46,602 nt of DNA. Source: JACDAS01 sp046262415. Its GTDB lineage: Bacteria > Actinomycetota > Thermoleophilia > Gaiellales > Gaiellaceae. Below the pieces are notes generated by a model. It ran no database searches, was not told the DNA's origin, and saw only the letters and a program-made list of their open reading frames with translations. Positions 8,869-16,938 of the stretch are shown here, in pieces. The stretch is taken from positions 1-46,602 of the forward strand of contig JBHEMU010000006.1 of assembly GCA_046262415.1 (NCBI GenBank), in the 5' to 3' direction. Each line of letters begins with the position of its first letter. The first letter of the stretch is position 1. The translations under genes and the position numbers were made by a program.

Positions 8869-10059
8869 ATGCCTGAGATCGCGCGCGGCGACGCGCTCGC
8901 GCGCTACCGCTCCCTGCCGGTGCCGGACACGACGATGGAGGCCTGGCGCTTCACCGACCTGAAGGACTTCGACCCGGACGCCTTCGTCGCCAACGGACAC
9001 GGCCCTCTGCCTGGCAGCACGCCGGGGCCCGAGCAGGCGATGATCGACGTCGACGTGGCCGGGCTGGCCGTCGTCGGCGAGGGCGGCATTGAGATCCTCC
9101 AGGCGGCCGAGGGGATCACCTTCGAGCCGCTCGTCTCCCACCCTCGCCTCGGGTCACTGGTCGGAGTCGAGGACAAGCTCACCGCCCACAACGCGGCCCG
9201 CTGGGAGCACGGCCTCCTCGTCGTCGTTCCGCGCGGGCTCGTGCTTGAGCAGCCGCTCTACGTCCGGATCCGGAACTCGGTCGAGGGGGGCGGTCTGTTC
9301 TGGCGCCTCCTCGTCGTCGCCGAGCCCGAGTCGCGCTTCAGCGTGATCGAGGAGTACTCCTCCGCGCGGCCGGACCTCTCCGGCTACAGCAACGCGGTCG
9401 CCGAGCTCTTCGTCGAGGACGGGGCGAAGCTCGAGTACGTGTCGCTGCAGAACCTGTCTCGCGAGACGTGGCACTTCGCCACCCACCACGGCCGCGTCGA
9501 GCGCGACGCCGAGCTCGACTGGGTCGCCGGCGGCTTCGGCTCGAAGAAGGGGAAGATCCGGATCCAGAACGACCTCGCCGGTCCGGGCGCGACCTCGCGG
9601 GTGACAGGCGCCTACTTCGCCGACGGGTCGCAGCACCTCGACTACGACACCTTCCAGGAGCACATCGCTCCCTCGACGACCTCCGACTTCGCCTTCAAGG
9701 GCGCCCTGCGGGACACCGCGACGACGGTCTGGCGAGGGATGATCCGCGTCGAGCGCGACGCCCAGAAGACGAACGCCTACCAGGAGAACCGGAACCTCCT
9801 CCTCTCGGACAAGGCTCACGCGGACTCGATCCCGGGCCTCGAGATCCTCGCCAACGACGTTCGCTGCACGCACGGCGCGACGCTCGGCCAGGTCGACCGC
9901 GAGCAGCTCTTCTACCTGATGGCGCGGGGGCTCTCCCGCGGGGAGGCAGAGCGGCTGATCGTGCGAGGGTTCTTTCAGGACGTGCTCGACCGGATCGAGC
10001 TCGAGCCCGTGCGCGAGGCGCTCTCGGCAGCGCTCGAGGCGCGGATCCCGCAGGCATAA
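8869..10059 (+). CDS. sufD: Fe-S cluster assembly protein SufD
   Basis: This 396-residue protein shares the SufB/SufD beta-helix core. The N-terminal EAWRFTDLKDFDPD (about 25-38) is typical of SufD, as is the C-terminal region SIPGLEILANDVRCTHGATL (about 323-342), which contains the conserved His of SufD (CTHGA), followed by EQLFYLMARGLSRGEAERLI. SufD partners with SufB and SufC in the scaffold complex, and the conserved His lies at the SufB-SufD interface where clusters form in studied systems. The gene lies 20 bases after sufB in the same operon. No strong Shine-Dalgarno site is visible. Confidence 0.95.
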   Translation: MPEIARGDALARYRSLPVPDTTMEAWRFTDLKDFDPDAFVANGHGPLPGSTPGPEQAMIDVDVAGLAVVGEGGIEILQAAEGITFEPLVSHPRLGSLVGVEDKLTAHNAARWEHGLLVVVPRGLVLEQPLYVRIRNSVEGGGLFWRLLVVAEPESRFSVIEEYSSARPDLSGYSNAVAELFVEDGAKLEYVSLQNLSRETWHFATHHGRVERDAELDWVAGGFGSKKGKIRIQNDLAGPGATSRVTGAYFADGSQHLDYDTFQEHIAPSTTSDFAFKGALRDTATTVWRGMIRVERDAQKTNAYQENRNLLLSDKAHADSIPGLEILANDVRCTHGATLGQVDREQLFYLMARGLSRGEAERLIVRGFFQDVLDRIELEPVREALSAALEARIPQA

Positions 10060-10137
10060 CAGCAACGGCAGCGACACCCTCGACGCCGGCCGTCGCGCGC
10101 AACTGCGAGCGCGCCGTTCGGGGCAGCTCCCGAGCGG

Positions 10138-10143
10138 TAGCAT
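10138..10143 (+). promoter_or_regulatory. -10 box TAGCAT of the epimerase gene
   Basis: TAGCAT is followed by six bases and GTG 10150, predicting a leaderless mRNA. Confidence 0.5.
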
Positions 10144-10149
10144 CGAGTT

Positions 10150-10554
10150 GTGGCAGCCAGGGGCATCCACCATCTCGGCGTCGCGGTGCAGGATCTGGAC
10201 GAGGCACTGGTCACCTACGAGCGCCTCTTCGGCGCGCGGCTCGAGCATCGGGCGACCGTGGCCGGCCAGGGAGTCGAGGCGGCTTCGGTGCGGGTCGGGT
10301 CGGCGCGCGTCGAGCTGCTCTCCCCGCTCGGCGAGGAGACGCCCGTGGGAAGGTTCCTGTCCAAGCGCGGACCGGGGATGCACCACGTCGCCTACCAGGT
10401 GGACGACGTACGGGCGGAGCTGAGCGCGCTCACCGACCTGGGAGCCGAGCTGATCGACGCGGAGCCGCACGAAGGGCTGTTCGGACTCGAGGTCGCCTTC
10501 CTGCACCCGGATTCGGCGCACGGCGTGCTCTCGGAGCTGGTCGCCGATGCCTGA
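10150..10554 (+). CDS. mce: Methylmalonyl-CoA epimerase
   Basis: This 134-residue protein is a single pair of VOC modules, the usual length for methylmalonyl-CoA epimerase. It begins GIHHLGVAVQDLDEAL and has GPGMHHVAYQVDDV in the second module and HGVLSELV at the end. Likely metal ligands are His7 or His8, Glu55 (RVELLSP), His78 or His79 and Glu129. The enzyme interconverts the two epimers of methylmalonyl-CoA in propionyl-CoA metabolism; the mutase genes are not in the window. The GTG start is set by the -10 box six bases upstream. The 3' end overlaps the next small gene by 8 bases. Confidence 0.9.
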   Translation: MAARGIHHLGVAVQDLDEALVTYERLFGARLEHRATVAGQGVEAASVRVGSARVELLSPLGEETPVGRFLSKRGPGMHHVAYQVDDVRAELSALTDLGAELIDAEPHEGLFGLEVAFLHPDSAHGVLSELVADA

Positions 10555-10777
10555 GCCGGACCACGTCAGGCTCGAGATCGGCTTCGACGGCGGTCAGATC
10601 GTGGGCGCCCTCGTCACCTCCGTGTCCGCCGACCAGCTCGAGCAGGCGATCGAGAGCGGGCGCGAAGGCGGGATCACGCTTGCCACCGAGGACGGGCGGT
10701 ACACGATCCGGCTGGACAAGGTCGTGTACGTCAAGCGCTTCGGCCGGGAGAGCAGGCTCGGCTTCGGCTCCCCCTGA
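10547..10777 (+). CDS. Small conserved protein of unknown function
   Basis: This 76-residue acidic protein has no signal or membrane segment. Its sequence suggests alternating beta-strands (VRLEIGFDGGQIVGALVTS, then YTIRLDKVVYVKRF) around one helix (SADQLEQAIESGREG), compatible with a small beta-barrel. I recognise no named family. It overlaps the epimerase gene by 8 bases, so the two are translated from one mRNA. The ATG at 10547 is the first in frame. Confidence 0.65.
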   Translation: MPEPDHVRLEIGFDGGQIVGALVTSVSADQLEQAIESGREGGITLATEDGRYTIRLDKVVYVKRFGRESRLGFGSP

Positions 10778-10833
10778 GCTGCGCCGGCGCGCCCGCGTTT
10801 ACGGTCGTGCGGCCGCGGGGCATGTTCTAGGCC

Positions 10834-11430
10834 ATGGCGGAGGCAGTACGCGCCGGTACGCCGTCGGCCTCCGACGACATGCACCGGCTGGTGCAGCAGG
10901 CGCAGGCCGGCGAGCGAGAGGCGCTCGAGGAGCTCTACCTGCTGCACTTCGACCGGATCTACAGCTACCTCCACCTCACCGTCGGCAACCGGCAGGACGC
11001 GGAGGATCTGACGACGCAGGCGTTCTTGCGCATGCTCGAGTCGATCGGCAGCTTCAAGTGGGGGTCGGCGCCGTTCGCGGCCTGGCTCTTTCGGATCGCC
11101 CACAACCTCGCCATGGATCACTTCCGCACCACCCGGCGCTGGCAGCCCACGGAGGAGGTCCCGGAGCCGGAGCACGCCAGCGCGGATTCGGCCGAGGCGC
11201 AGGCGTTGGAGTCGATCGGGCAGACCTCCATGCTCGAGATGCTCGAGACCCTGTCGCCCGACCAGCAGCAGGTGCTGACGCTGAAGTTCCTGTTCAGCTT
11301 CTCGAACGGCGAGGCGGCGACGATCCTCGGCAAGACCGACGGAGCGATCAAGTCGCTGCAGCACCGCGCGCTCGCCTCGCTGCAGCGGCAGCTGGCCGGC
11401 GGAGCGGCCGAGGCGGCGCCCTCCGGGTAG
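10834..11430 (+). CDS. ECF-type RNA polymerase sigma factor
   Basis: This 198-residue sigma-70 family protein has region 2 at about residues 25-100 (LEELYLLHFDRIYSYLHLTV, DAEDLTTQAFLRMLESI, PFAAWLFRIAHNLAMDHFR) and region 4 at about 135-190 (LSPDQQQVLTLKFLFSFSNG and the helix-turn-helix EAATILGKTDGAIKSLQHRA). The linker between them is acidic and the C-terminus is alanine rich. The protein would direct RNA polymerase to a specific promoter set. No anti-sigma gene adjoins it; the following gene encodes an exported protein without the zinc-binding HxxxCxxC pattern of ZAS anti-sigma factors. Confidence 0.9.
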   Translation: MAEAVRAGTPSASDDMHRLVQQAQAGEREALEELYLLHFDRIYSYLHLTVGNRQDAEDLTTQAFLRMLESIGSFKWGSAPFAAWLFRIAHNLAMDHFRTTRRWQPTEEVPEPEHASADSAEAQALESIGQTSMLEMLETLSPDQQQVLTLKFLFSFSNGEAATILGKTDGAIKSLQHRALASLQRQLAGGAAEAAPSG

Positions 11431-11469
11431 GCGGGCTAACGGAGCAGCATCGACAGTGTCTAACGGGAC

Positions 11470-12345
11470 GTGAGGAGCCACCTGCTTGTGGCCGTCGCCT
11501 CGGCGCTCGTACTGGCAGTCGGCACCGGCGGCGCGGCCGCGACGCCCTGCCGCTCCTGCACCGGTGCGAAGCAGAACGTCTCGATGCCGACGATCGAGGG
11601 GGCGACCCACGAGCAGCACGCGCTCCTGCGCGAGATCCTGGCCCGCATTGAGACGACCGGGATTCGCCTGATCCGGATCGGTCCTCGCGACAACAAAGAC
11701 TGGGATGAGTTGCGCTCGCTAGGGATCGAGAAGCCGCCGAACTACGCGCCGCCGAACTACGTCGAGATCGTCGTCACCTACAGCCGGTCCGCCGATCCGG
11801 AGATGCGCTGGAAGGCCGAGCTCCTCGCACACGCGTTCCATGCGGGCTCCGAGCAGCGGGGTCTGCCCCGTGTGATCTGGTTCTCGGAGCCACCCGAGGG
11901 CTCCACGCTCAGCAGCTGGGGTGGTCCAGAGCATGAGGAGGAGGCGGAATCGCACGCAGCGAAGCTCCTGTCGGAAGCCGAGCTCGACGAGTTCGTGCAG
12001 GCGGCACGACGCGCGGCCGAGGCGAGCGGTGCCGAGCTCGAGCGGCTCGAAGTCCGCAGGCCGCACGACCACGCGCTTCTGCTCGTGCTGCACACAGACG
12101 ACGCGCACGAGTTCCTGCAGAGGCGCCTCGCGCCGCTCGCCGAGAAGCTGGAGGTGCTGACCGAGAATACGGCCGGCTACTACCTCGAGCTCCGAGATGC
12201 CGATGGCAGCGCCTGGTACAGGGCCCGGACGATCACGCTCCACTCGAGCGGAGGAAGCGGCGGGCCGAGGCAGGATCTGCGTTGCGTCGATCCCTTCTTC
12301 CACGGCACGCTGTCCGTGCCGGAGCCGCCGCCCTGCCAGCCGTAA
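11470..12345 (+). CDS. Exported protein of unknown function
   Basis: This 291-residue protein starts with a signal peptide (RSHLLVAVASALVLAVGTGGAAA) and probable cleavage near residue 24, followed by TPCRSCTGAKQN with two cysteines. The mature part is acidic and contains a run of glutamates (GPEHEEEAESHAAKL) and a second region LLVLHTDDAHEFLQRRLAPL. I recognise no family. Two more cysteines near the C-terminus (LRCVDPFF and PPPCQP) could form disulfides with the N-terminal pair. The GTG start is nine bases after a tctaac sequence. It follows the sigma factor gene by 39 bases, which might mean co-expression. Confidence 0.7.
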   Translation: MRSHLLVAVASALVLAVGTGGAAATPCRSCTGAKQNVSMPTIEGATHEQHALLREILARIETTGIRLIRIGPRDNKDWDELRSLGIEKPPNYAPPNYVEIVVTYSRSADPEMRWKAELLAHAFHAGSEQRGLPRVIWFSEPPEGSTLSSWGGPEHEEEAESHAAKLLSEAELDEFVQAARRAAEASGAELERLEVRRPHDHALLLVLHTDDAHEFLQRRLAPLAEKLEVLTENTAGYYLELRDADGSAWYRARTITLHSSGGSGGPRQDLRCVDPFFHGTLSVPEPPPCQP

Positions 12346-12370
12346 GCGAGAGTCGCCGCCATCGCCCCAG

Positions 12371-12376
12371 TACCCT
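12371..12376 (+). promoter_or_regulatory. -10 box TACCCT of the ychF-like gene
   Basis: TACCCT is followed by six bases (gggcgg) and GTG 12383, predicting a leaderless mRNA. Confidence 0.5.
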
Positions 12377-12382
12377 GGGCGG

Positions 12383-13321
12383 GTGCCGCTCGAGGTGGGG
12401 ATCGTCGGTCTGCCGAACTCGGGGAAGACGACCCTGTTCAACGCCCTCACGCGCGCCGGTGCGGCCATCACCGCGTATGCGACCGTCTCGGAGAAGCCGA
12501 ACGTGGGGATGGCACCGATCGCCGACGAGCGGCTGGCGAAGATCGCCGCGGTGGTCGGGGCGCGGAAGGTCACTCCCGCTGCGATCCGGGTCGTCGACGT
12601 GCCGGGCACGGGCCCGGCTCTCCTCGGCAACCTGCGCAAGGTCGACGCGATCCTCGCCGTCCTGAACGGGTTCGCGGAGGGCGCTGATCCCGAGGCCGAG
12701 CTGGAGACGATCCGCCTCGAGCTCCTCGTCGCCGACCGGGACCACGTCGAGCGCCGTTTCGAGCGGGTGCGCAAGCAGGCGAAGTCCGGCGACGCGTCGC
12801 TGCGGGACGAGGTCGGCGAGCTGGAGCGGATCCTCGCCCACCTCGACAGCGGGGAGAGCCTCGAGCGCTACGGGGGATCGCCGCCGGAGGAGCTCGAGCC
12901 GCTGACGACGAAGCGGCTCCTGGCCGTGGAGAACGGTCCTCGCGGGATCGACCTGAAGCTCGAGGCCGAGCTCGCCGAGCTGGGGGAGGACGAGGCGGCC
13001 GAGTTCCGCGACCGCCCGTCCGCGCTCGAGGAGGTCGTCCGCCGGTTGCAGGAGGCGCTCGACCTGATCACGTTCTTCACCGCCGGCGATACGGAGACCC
13101 GCGCCTGGACGCTGCGCCGGGGCCAGACCGCGCTCGACGCGGCGGCGGCCGTCCACTCCGACCTCGCGCGCGGCTTCATCCGCTGCGAGGTGATCCGCTG
13201 GCAGGACCTGGTCGAGTGCGGGTCGCACTCCGAGGCCGCACGCCGCGGCCTGCAGCGCCTCGAGGGGAAGGCCTACGAGGTCGCGGACGGAGACGTGGTG
13301 AACGTTCGCTTCAACGTGTAG
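12383..13321 (+). CDS. ychF: Divergent YchF/OLA1-family ATPase
   Basis: The 312-residue protein is shorter than the usual 363 or so. The P-loop is GLPNSGKTTLFNALT (residues 8-22) instead of GLPNVGKST. The switch II region reads VVDVPGTGPALLGNLRKVDA, lacking most of the glycine-rich loop (DIAGLVxGASxGEGLGN) of typical YchF. The nucleotide-specificity motif (NxxE region) is not recognisable (KRLLAVENGPRG). The C-terminal TGS domain is well preserved (ITFFTAGDTETRAWTLRRGQ, GFIRCEVIRWQDLVECG, DGDVVNVRFNV). YchF proteins bind ATP and ribosomes and have been linked to oxidative-stress responses. This may be a second, diverged paralogue; the genome's canonical copy, if any, is not in the window. Confidence 0.85.
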   Translation: MPLEVGIVGLPNSGKTTLFNALTRAGAAITAYATVSEKPNVGMAPIADERLAKIAAVVGARKVTPAAIRVVDVPGTGPALLGNLRKVDAILAVLNGFAEGADPEAELETIRLELLVADRDHVERRFERVRKQAKSGDASLRDEVGELERILAHLDSGESLERYGGSPPEELEPLTTKRLLAVENGPRGIDLKLEAELAELGEDEAAEFRDRPSALEEVVRRLQEALDLITFFTAGDTETRAWTLRRGQTALDAAAAVHSDLARGFIRCEVIRWQDLVECGSHSEAARRGLQRLEGKAYEVADGDVVNVRFNV

Positions 13322-13325
13322 CCGT

Positions 13326-14165
13326 CTACCCTGCGGCGATCGCCGCCACGCCCGCCAGCACGACCGCCACGCCCGCCCATTGCAGCGGGGCCAGCCGCTC
13401 CCTGAGCACGACCCACGCGAGCGCGATCGTGACCACGGGGTAGAGCGAGGAGAGCACCGAGACGAGGCTGACGAGTCCGTGGGAGGCCGCGGTCGTGAAG
13501 AGCACGTTGCCCGCGACGTCGCCTGCCCCGATGAGCACCAGCAGGGGCACGTCGCTCCGGGTGAGCGTCGCGCGCGGCCTGGCGACGGCGAACGCCGCGA
13601 GCACGAGCGTCGACGAGACGCAGCGGAAGAGCATGACCGTCCAGAACACGTCCGCCTCCCGAGCGGCGTGCATGAACGGGAAGTAGCAGCCGAACCCGAG
13701 TGCTGCCAGGAGCGCGAGGCCGACCCCGGCCGCGACCCGGCTGCGAGCCTCGCCGGGCTCCGGGGACTCCCGCGACGCGGCGAGCACCCCCAGGAGGGCG
13801 AGAACGACGCCCACGCCCTGGATCCACGAGGGCCGATCACCCCGCATGAGTCCGTACGCCACCGGCACCGCCGCGGAGACGCCGACGATCGGCGCGACGA
13901 TGCTGATCGTGCCCACGGCCATGGAGCGGAGGAAGGCGATCAGGCCGAGCGTCCCCGCGACGGCCGCGGGCGCCGCCCAGAGCACCGCCTGCCCGTCCGG
14001 TCCGTGGCCGCGGGCGGCGACGAGAATCGATACGAGCAGAAGTCCCGAGACCTGTGCGACCGCGAGCACGACGAGCACGCCGAGGGTGCGGCTCTTGAGG
14101 CCGGCCGTGAAGTCGGCGAACCCCCAGGCGACGCTGGCCCCGAGGGCGAGCCAGACGGCGGTCAT
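13326..14165 (-). CDS. EamA/DMT-family transporter
   Basis: This 279-residue membrane protein has about ten hydrophobic helices in two five-helix halves, each an EamA repeat (first half from VWLALGASVAWGFADFTAG, second from GVGLALLAALGFGCYFPFMH). The second half ends with SLYPVVTIALAWVVLRERL and PLQWAGVAVVLAGV, the usual signature of the last EamA helices. These carriers move small metabolites such as amino acids; the substrate is not predictable. ATG 14163-14165 sits six bases after a TAGCGT box. The stop is 4 bases from the convergent ychF-like stop. Confidence 0.9.
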   Translation of the reverse strand: MTAVWLALGASVAWGFADFTAGLKSRTLGVLVVLAVAQVSGLLLVSILVAARGHGPDGQAVLWAAPAAVAGTLGLIAFLRSMAVGTISIVAPIVGVSAAVPVAYGLMRGDRPSWIQGVGVVLALLGVLAASRESPEPGEARSRVAAGVGLALLAALGFGCYFPFMHAAREADVFWTVMLFRCVSSTLVLAAFAVARPRATLTRSDVPLLVLIGAGDVAGNVLFTTAASHGLVSLVSVLSSLYPVVTIALAWVVLRERLAPLQWAGVAVVLAGVAAIAAG

Positions 14166-14171
14166 CGCCGG

Positions 14172-14177
14172 ACGCTA
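14172..14177 (-). promoter_or_regulatory. -10 box TAGCGT of the EamA transporter gene
   Basis: TAGCGT on the minus strand, six bases and then ATG 14165. This suggests a leaderless transcript separate from the upstream OB/HD gene, whose stop is only a few bases away. Confidence 0.5.
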
Positions 14178-14183
14178 GCGAGA

Positions 14184-15017
14184 TCAGTCGCCGACGGGCC
14201 TCGTGGCCGCGATCGCGTCGAGCTGGTTCGCGTGGTAGAGCACGGACGCCTCGGCGGTGCGGGCCGCCCTGGGGTCGTGGTGCGCTGCGACCGCGTGCAG
14301 CAGCTCTGCCCGCGCCTCCACGTCGAGCGCCGCAGAGCGCTCCTCGATCAGCCGCAGGCCGAGGTGGACGTGGCCCAGCAACCGTCCCTCCTCCGTCGGC
14401 GCGAACACCGGTCCCTTGCCGAGCTCGAGCGTGCGGCCGACGTCGTGCAGGAGCGCCGCCGCGAGGAGCAGGTCGGCGCGCAGCCTCGGGTGCAGCTGTG
14501 CGGCCTCGCGGCAGAGCGTGGCCACGCCGACGGTGTGCTCGAGCAGGCCGCCCGCGTACCCATGGTGTCCCTCCGGCGTCGCCGGCAGCGCCCGCAGGCG
14601 CGTCCGGAGCTTCACGTCACGCAGGAAGCGGGTCACCGTCCCGCGCAGCCCCGGGTGCGCGATCTCGCCCGCAAGGAACTCGAGGAAGCCGTCCAGCTCG
14701 TCGCGGTCACGGCGCAGCGCGAGCGCCAGCGCCTCCGGGTCCTGCCCGGGCGCGGGCTCGAGCGTCCGCACGTCGAGCTGGAGCCGGTCGCGGAAGCGCT
14801 CGACCCGACCGAGCACGCGCACCGCGTCTCCCTCGGCGAACCGCGCGTCGAGCAGGTCGACGTCGCTCCAGACGCGCGCCTCGATCCTCCCGCTCGGGTC
14901 GACGAGCTCGAGCGCGAGGTAGGGAGCGCCCGACTTCGTCCGCAGCTTCTCCTTTCGCGAGACCGCGTAGACGCCCTCGACGACGCGGTCCTCGGCCAGC
15001 TCGGCAATCGCCGCCAC
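14184..15017 (-). CDS. OB-fold/HD-domain protein, YhaM-like 3'-5' exoribonuclease
   Basis: This 277-residue protein has an N-terminal OB-fold nucleic-acid-binding domain (about 10-90: VVEGVYAVSRKEKLRTKSG, LALELVDPSGRIEARVWSDV, GDAVRVLGRVERFRDRLQLD) and an HD phosphohydrolase domain (about 145-260) with GLLEHTVGV, AALLHDVGRTLELG and HAVAAHHDP as metal-binding motifs. This is the architecture of YhaM/CBF1, a 3'-5' exoribonuclease and deoxyribonuclease. The GTG start (15015-15017) is six bases after a TAGACT box. The gene diverges from the DUF1015 gene with a 43-base gap holding both promoters. Confidence 0.85.
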   Translation of the reverse strand: MAAIAELAEDRVVEGVYAVSRKEKLRTKSGAPYLALELVDPSGRIEARVWSDVDLLDARFAEGDAVRVLGRVERFRDRLQLDVRTLEPAPGQDPEALALALRRDRDELDGFLEFLAGEIAHPGLRGTVTRFLRDVKLRTRLRALPATPEGHHGYAGGLLEHTVGVATLCREAAQLHPRLRADLLLAAALLHDVGRTLELGKGPVFAPTEEGRLLGHVHLGLRLIEERSAALDVEARAELLHAVAAHHDPRAARTAEASVLYHANQLDAIAATRPVGD

Positions 15018-15023
15018 GGGCCG

Positions 15024-15029
15024 AGTCTA
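15024..15029 (-). promoter_or_regulatory. -10 box TAGACT of the OB/HD nuclease gene
   Basis: TAGACT on the minus strand, six bases and then GTG 15017. It is back-to-back with the DUF1015 promoter. Confidence 0.5.
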
Positions 15030-15046
15030 GGGTCGGAACCGGATGC

Positions 15047-15052
15047 TAGTCT
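15047..15052 (+). promoter_or_regulatory. -10 box TAGTCT of the DUF1015 operon
   Basis: TAGTCT, eight bases and then ATG 15061. Transcription would start at or just before the ATG. Confidence 0.45.
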
Positions 15053-15060
15053 CGCCCGCG

Positions 15061-16128
15061 ATGGCGGTCGTGCAGCCCTTCCGCGCCGTCCGCTACGACG
15101 AGGGGCGGGCGGGGCCGCTGGCGGATCTCGTCGCCCCTCCCTACGACGTGATCACGCCGGAGCAGCGCGCCGAGTACCTGGCCCGCAGCCCGTACAACGT
15201 CGTCCACCTGACGCTGCCGAAGTCCGAGTCCGAGGCGGGGCGCCTCTGGCGCGAGTGGCGAGGTGACGGCGTCCTCGTGGACGAGCGAGAGCCGGCGGCC
15301 TGGATCCTTTCCCAGGACTACGCCGGTCCCGACGGGGTGCCGAGAACGCGCACGGGACTCGCCGTGTCGCTCAGGATCGAGCCGTACGAGCGCGGGGTCG
15401 TGCTGCCCCACGAGCGGACGCATCGAGGGCCCAAGGAGGCCCGGCTCCGCCTGCTGCGCGAGGTCCGCGCGGAGCTCGAGCCGATCTTCCTCCTGCACGA
15501 CGGTCCGCCGGCCGGGACGCCCGAAGGGCCTCCCGAGGTGGAGGTCGACGGGGCGAGGCTGTGGCGCGCCGACGCCGGCGCCCTCGCCGGCTTCGAGGAC
15601 CGCCGGCTCCTGATCGCCGACGGGCACCACCGCTACGAGACCGCCCTGGCCTTCCACGAGGAGGACGGCTCGGAGGAGAGCGCCTACCTGCTGGCCGTGC
15701 TCGTCAGCACGCGCGACCCGGGGCTGACGATCTTCCCGACCCATCGCCTCGCCGCCGGAGCGGAGCTGCCCCCCGACCTCGACTGGCGAGACGTCGACTC
15801 GGCGCTCGGGGAGCTGGAGAGCGAGCCATACGGGACGTCCTTCGCGGTCGCGTACACGCGCGCGGGCGCCGCGCTCGTCAGCGGTGAGCCGGGCGAGCTG
15901 GACACGGAGCTCGTCCGGCGGCTCGCCGTGGACGGCGTCCGGTACACGTCGTCGCAGGACGAGGCCCGCGCGGCCGTCGACTCGGGGCGCGCGGAGGTCG
16001 CCTTCCTGCTCCGCCCGACGCGGATCGAGGACGTCTTCGCGGTCGCCGAGCGAGGCGAGACGATGCCCCAGAAGACGACCTACTTCTATCCCAAGCTCCT
16101 CAGCGGGATCCTCTTCCACCCGCTGTGA
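15061..16128 (+). CDS. DUF1015 family protein
   Basis: This 355-residue cytoplasmic protein carries the DUF1015 hallmarks: an N-terminal QPFRAVRYDEGRAGPLADLVAPPYDVI (quoted in part), SPYNVVHLTLP, a middle VVLPHERTHRGPKEARLRLL and LLIADGHHRYETALAF, and a C-terminal TMPQKTTYFYPKLLSGILF. The GHHRYETA and PQKTTYFYPK motifs are strongly conserved in the family and suggest an active site, but the activity is unknown; in other genomes it often neighbours serine or phosphoglycerate genes. The ATG was chosen from its -10 box and homologous N-terminus. It overlaps the next gene by four bases (GTGA). Confidence 0.9.
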   Translation: MAVVQPFRAVRYDEGRAGPLADLVAPPYDVITPEQRAEYLARSPYNVVHLTLPKSESEAGRLWREWRGDGVLVDEREPAAWILSQDYAGPDGVPRTRTGLAVSLRIEPYERGVVLPHERTHRGPKEARLRLLREVRAELEPIFLLHDGPPAGTPEGPPEVEVDGARLWRADAGALAGFEDRRLLIADGHHRYETALAFHEEDGSEESAYLLAVLVSTRDPGLTIFPTHRLAAGAELPPDLDWRDVDSALGELESEPYGTSFAVAYTRAGAALVSGEPGELDTELVRRLAVDGVRYTSSQDEARAAVDSGRAEVAFLLRPTRIEDVFAVAERGETMPQKTTYFYPKLLSGILFHPL

Positions 16129-16934
16129 CCGACTGGCTGGAGCTCTGCCGGGCCGCCGCCGGCGACATCCGTGCGGTCCTCGAAGGGCTGCCGACACGGA
16201 TCGAGCGCGAGCCCGTCGTCGGCGCCGGTCGCGGCGGCGACGACACGACGGCGATCGACGCGGCGGCGGAGGCTGCGGTCGTCGCCCGGCTCGAGGCCGT
16301 CCACGCCGTCGGCGCCGACTTCACGCTCGTCTCGGAGGAGCTGGGCGAGCGGCGTTTCGGCTCCGGCGGCGGGACGTGGGTGGTCGTCGACCCGATCGAC
16401 GGCTCGAACAACGCCAAGCGTGGGATCCGCTTCTTCTCGGTGTCGATCGCCGTGGCGGACGGCCCGACGATCGACGACGTGCACTTCGGCTACGTGCGCG
16501 ACTTCGGGACCGGGGAGGAGTGGACGGCCGCCCGCGGGGAGGGCACCCGCCTGGACGGCCGGCCGCTGGACGGGCCGCTCCCCGGCGACCCGATCGACGT
16601 CCTGTCGCTCGAGGCGACCGAGACCGCCTCGATCGCCGAGAAGGCGCCCTCGCTGGTCGGCCTTGCTCACCGGCTGCGGGTGATGGGCTCGCTCGCGCTC
16701 TCCCTCTGCCACCTGGCGGACGGCCGGCTCGACGGCGTGTGCTCCCTGAAGCGGTGCCGTGCGGTCGACATCGCCGCCGCGCAGCTCCTCCTGCGCGAGC
16801 GCGGCCTCGCGATCGACCTGCCCGAGGCGCCGCCGTTCGGAGCCGCCCCGCTCGACACCGTTGCCAGGTCGCGGGTGGTGGCTGCCGCGACGCCGGAGCT
16901 GTGCCGCGAGCTCCACGCCGCGCTCGGGGACTGA
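16125..16934 (+). CDS. Inositol monophosphatase family protein
   Basis: This 269-residue protein belongs to the lithium-sensitive, magnesium-dependent phosphatase fold. Visible motifs are the acidic pair in LVSEELGE (about 68-75), the metal-binding VVDPIDGSNNAKRG (about 86-99), and a C-terminal CRAVDIAAAQLLLRERG that stands where the WDxAAG motif usually is; the Trp is replaced. The substrate could be inositol phosphate, fructose bisphosphate or another sugar phosphate. GTG 16125 overlaps the DUF1015 stop and the DUF72 gene follows after four bases, making a three-gene operon. Confidence 0.88.
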   Translation: MTDWLELCRAAAGDIRAVLEGLPTRIEREPVVGAGRGGDDTTAIDAAAEAAVVARLEAVHAVGADFTLVSEELGERRFGSGGGTWVVVDPIDGSNNAKRGIRFFSVSIAVADGPTIDDVHFGYVRDFGTGEEWTAARGEGTRLDGRPLDGPLPGDPIDVLSLEATETASIAEKAPSLVGLAHRLRVMGSLALSLCHLADGRLDGVCSLKRCRAVDIAAAQLLLRERGLAIDLPEAPPFGAAPLDTVARSRVVAAATPELCRELHAALGD

Positions 16935-16938
16935 CCTC

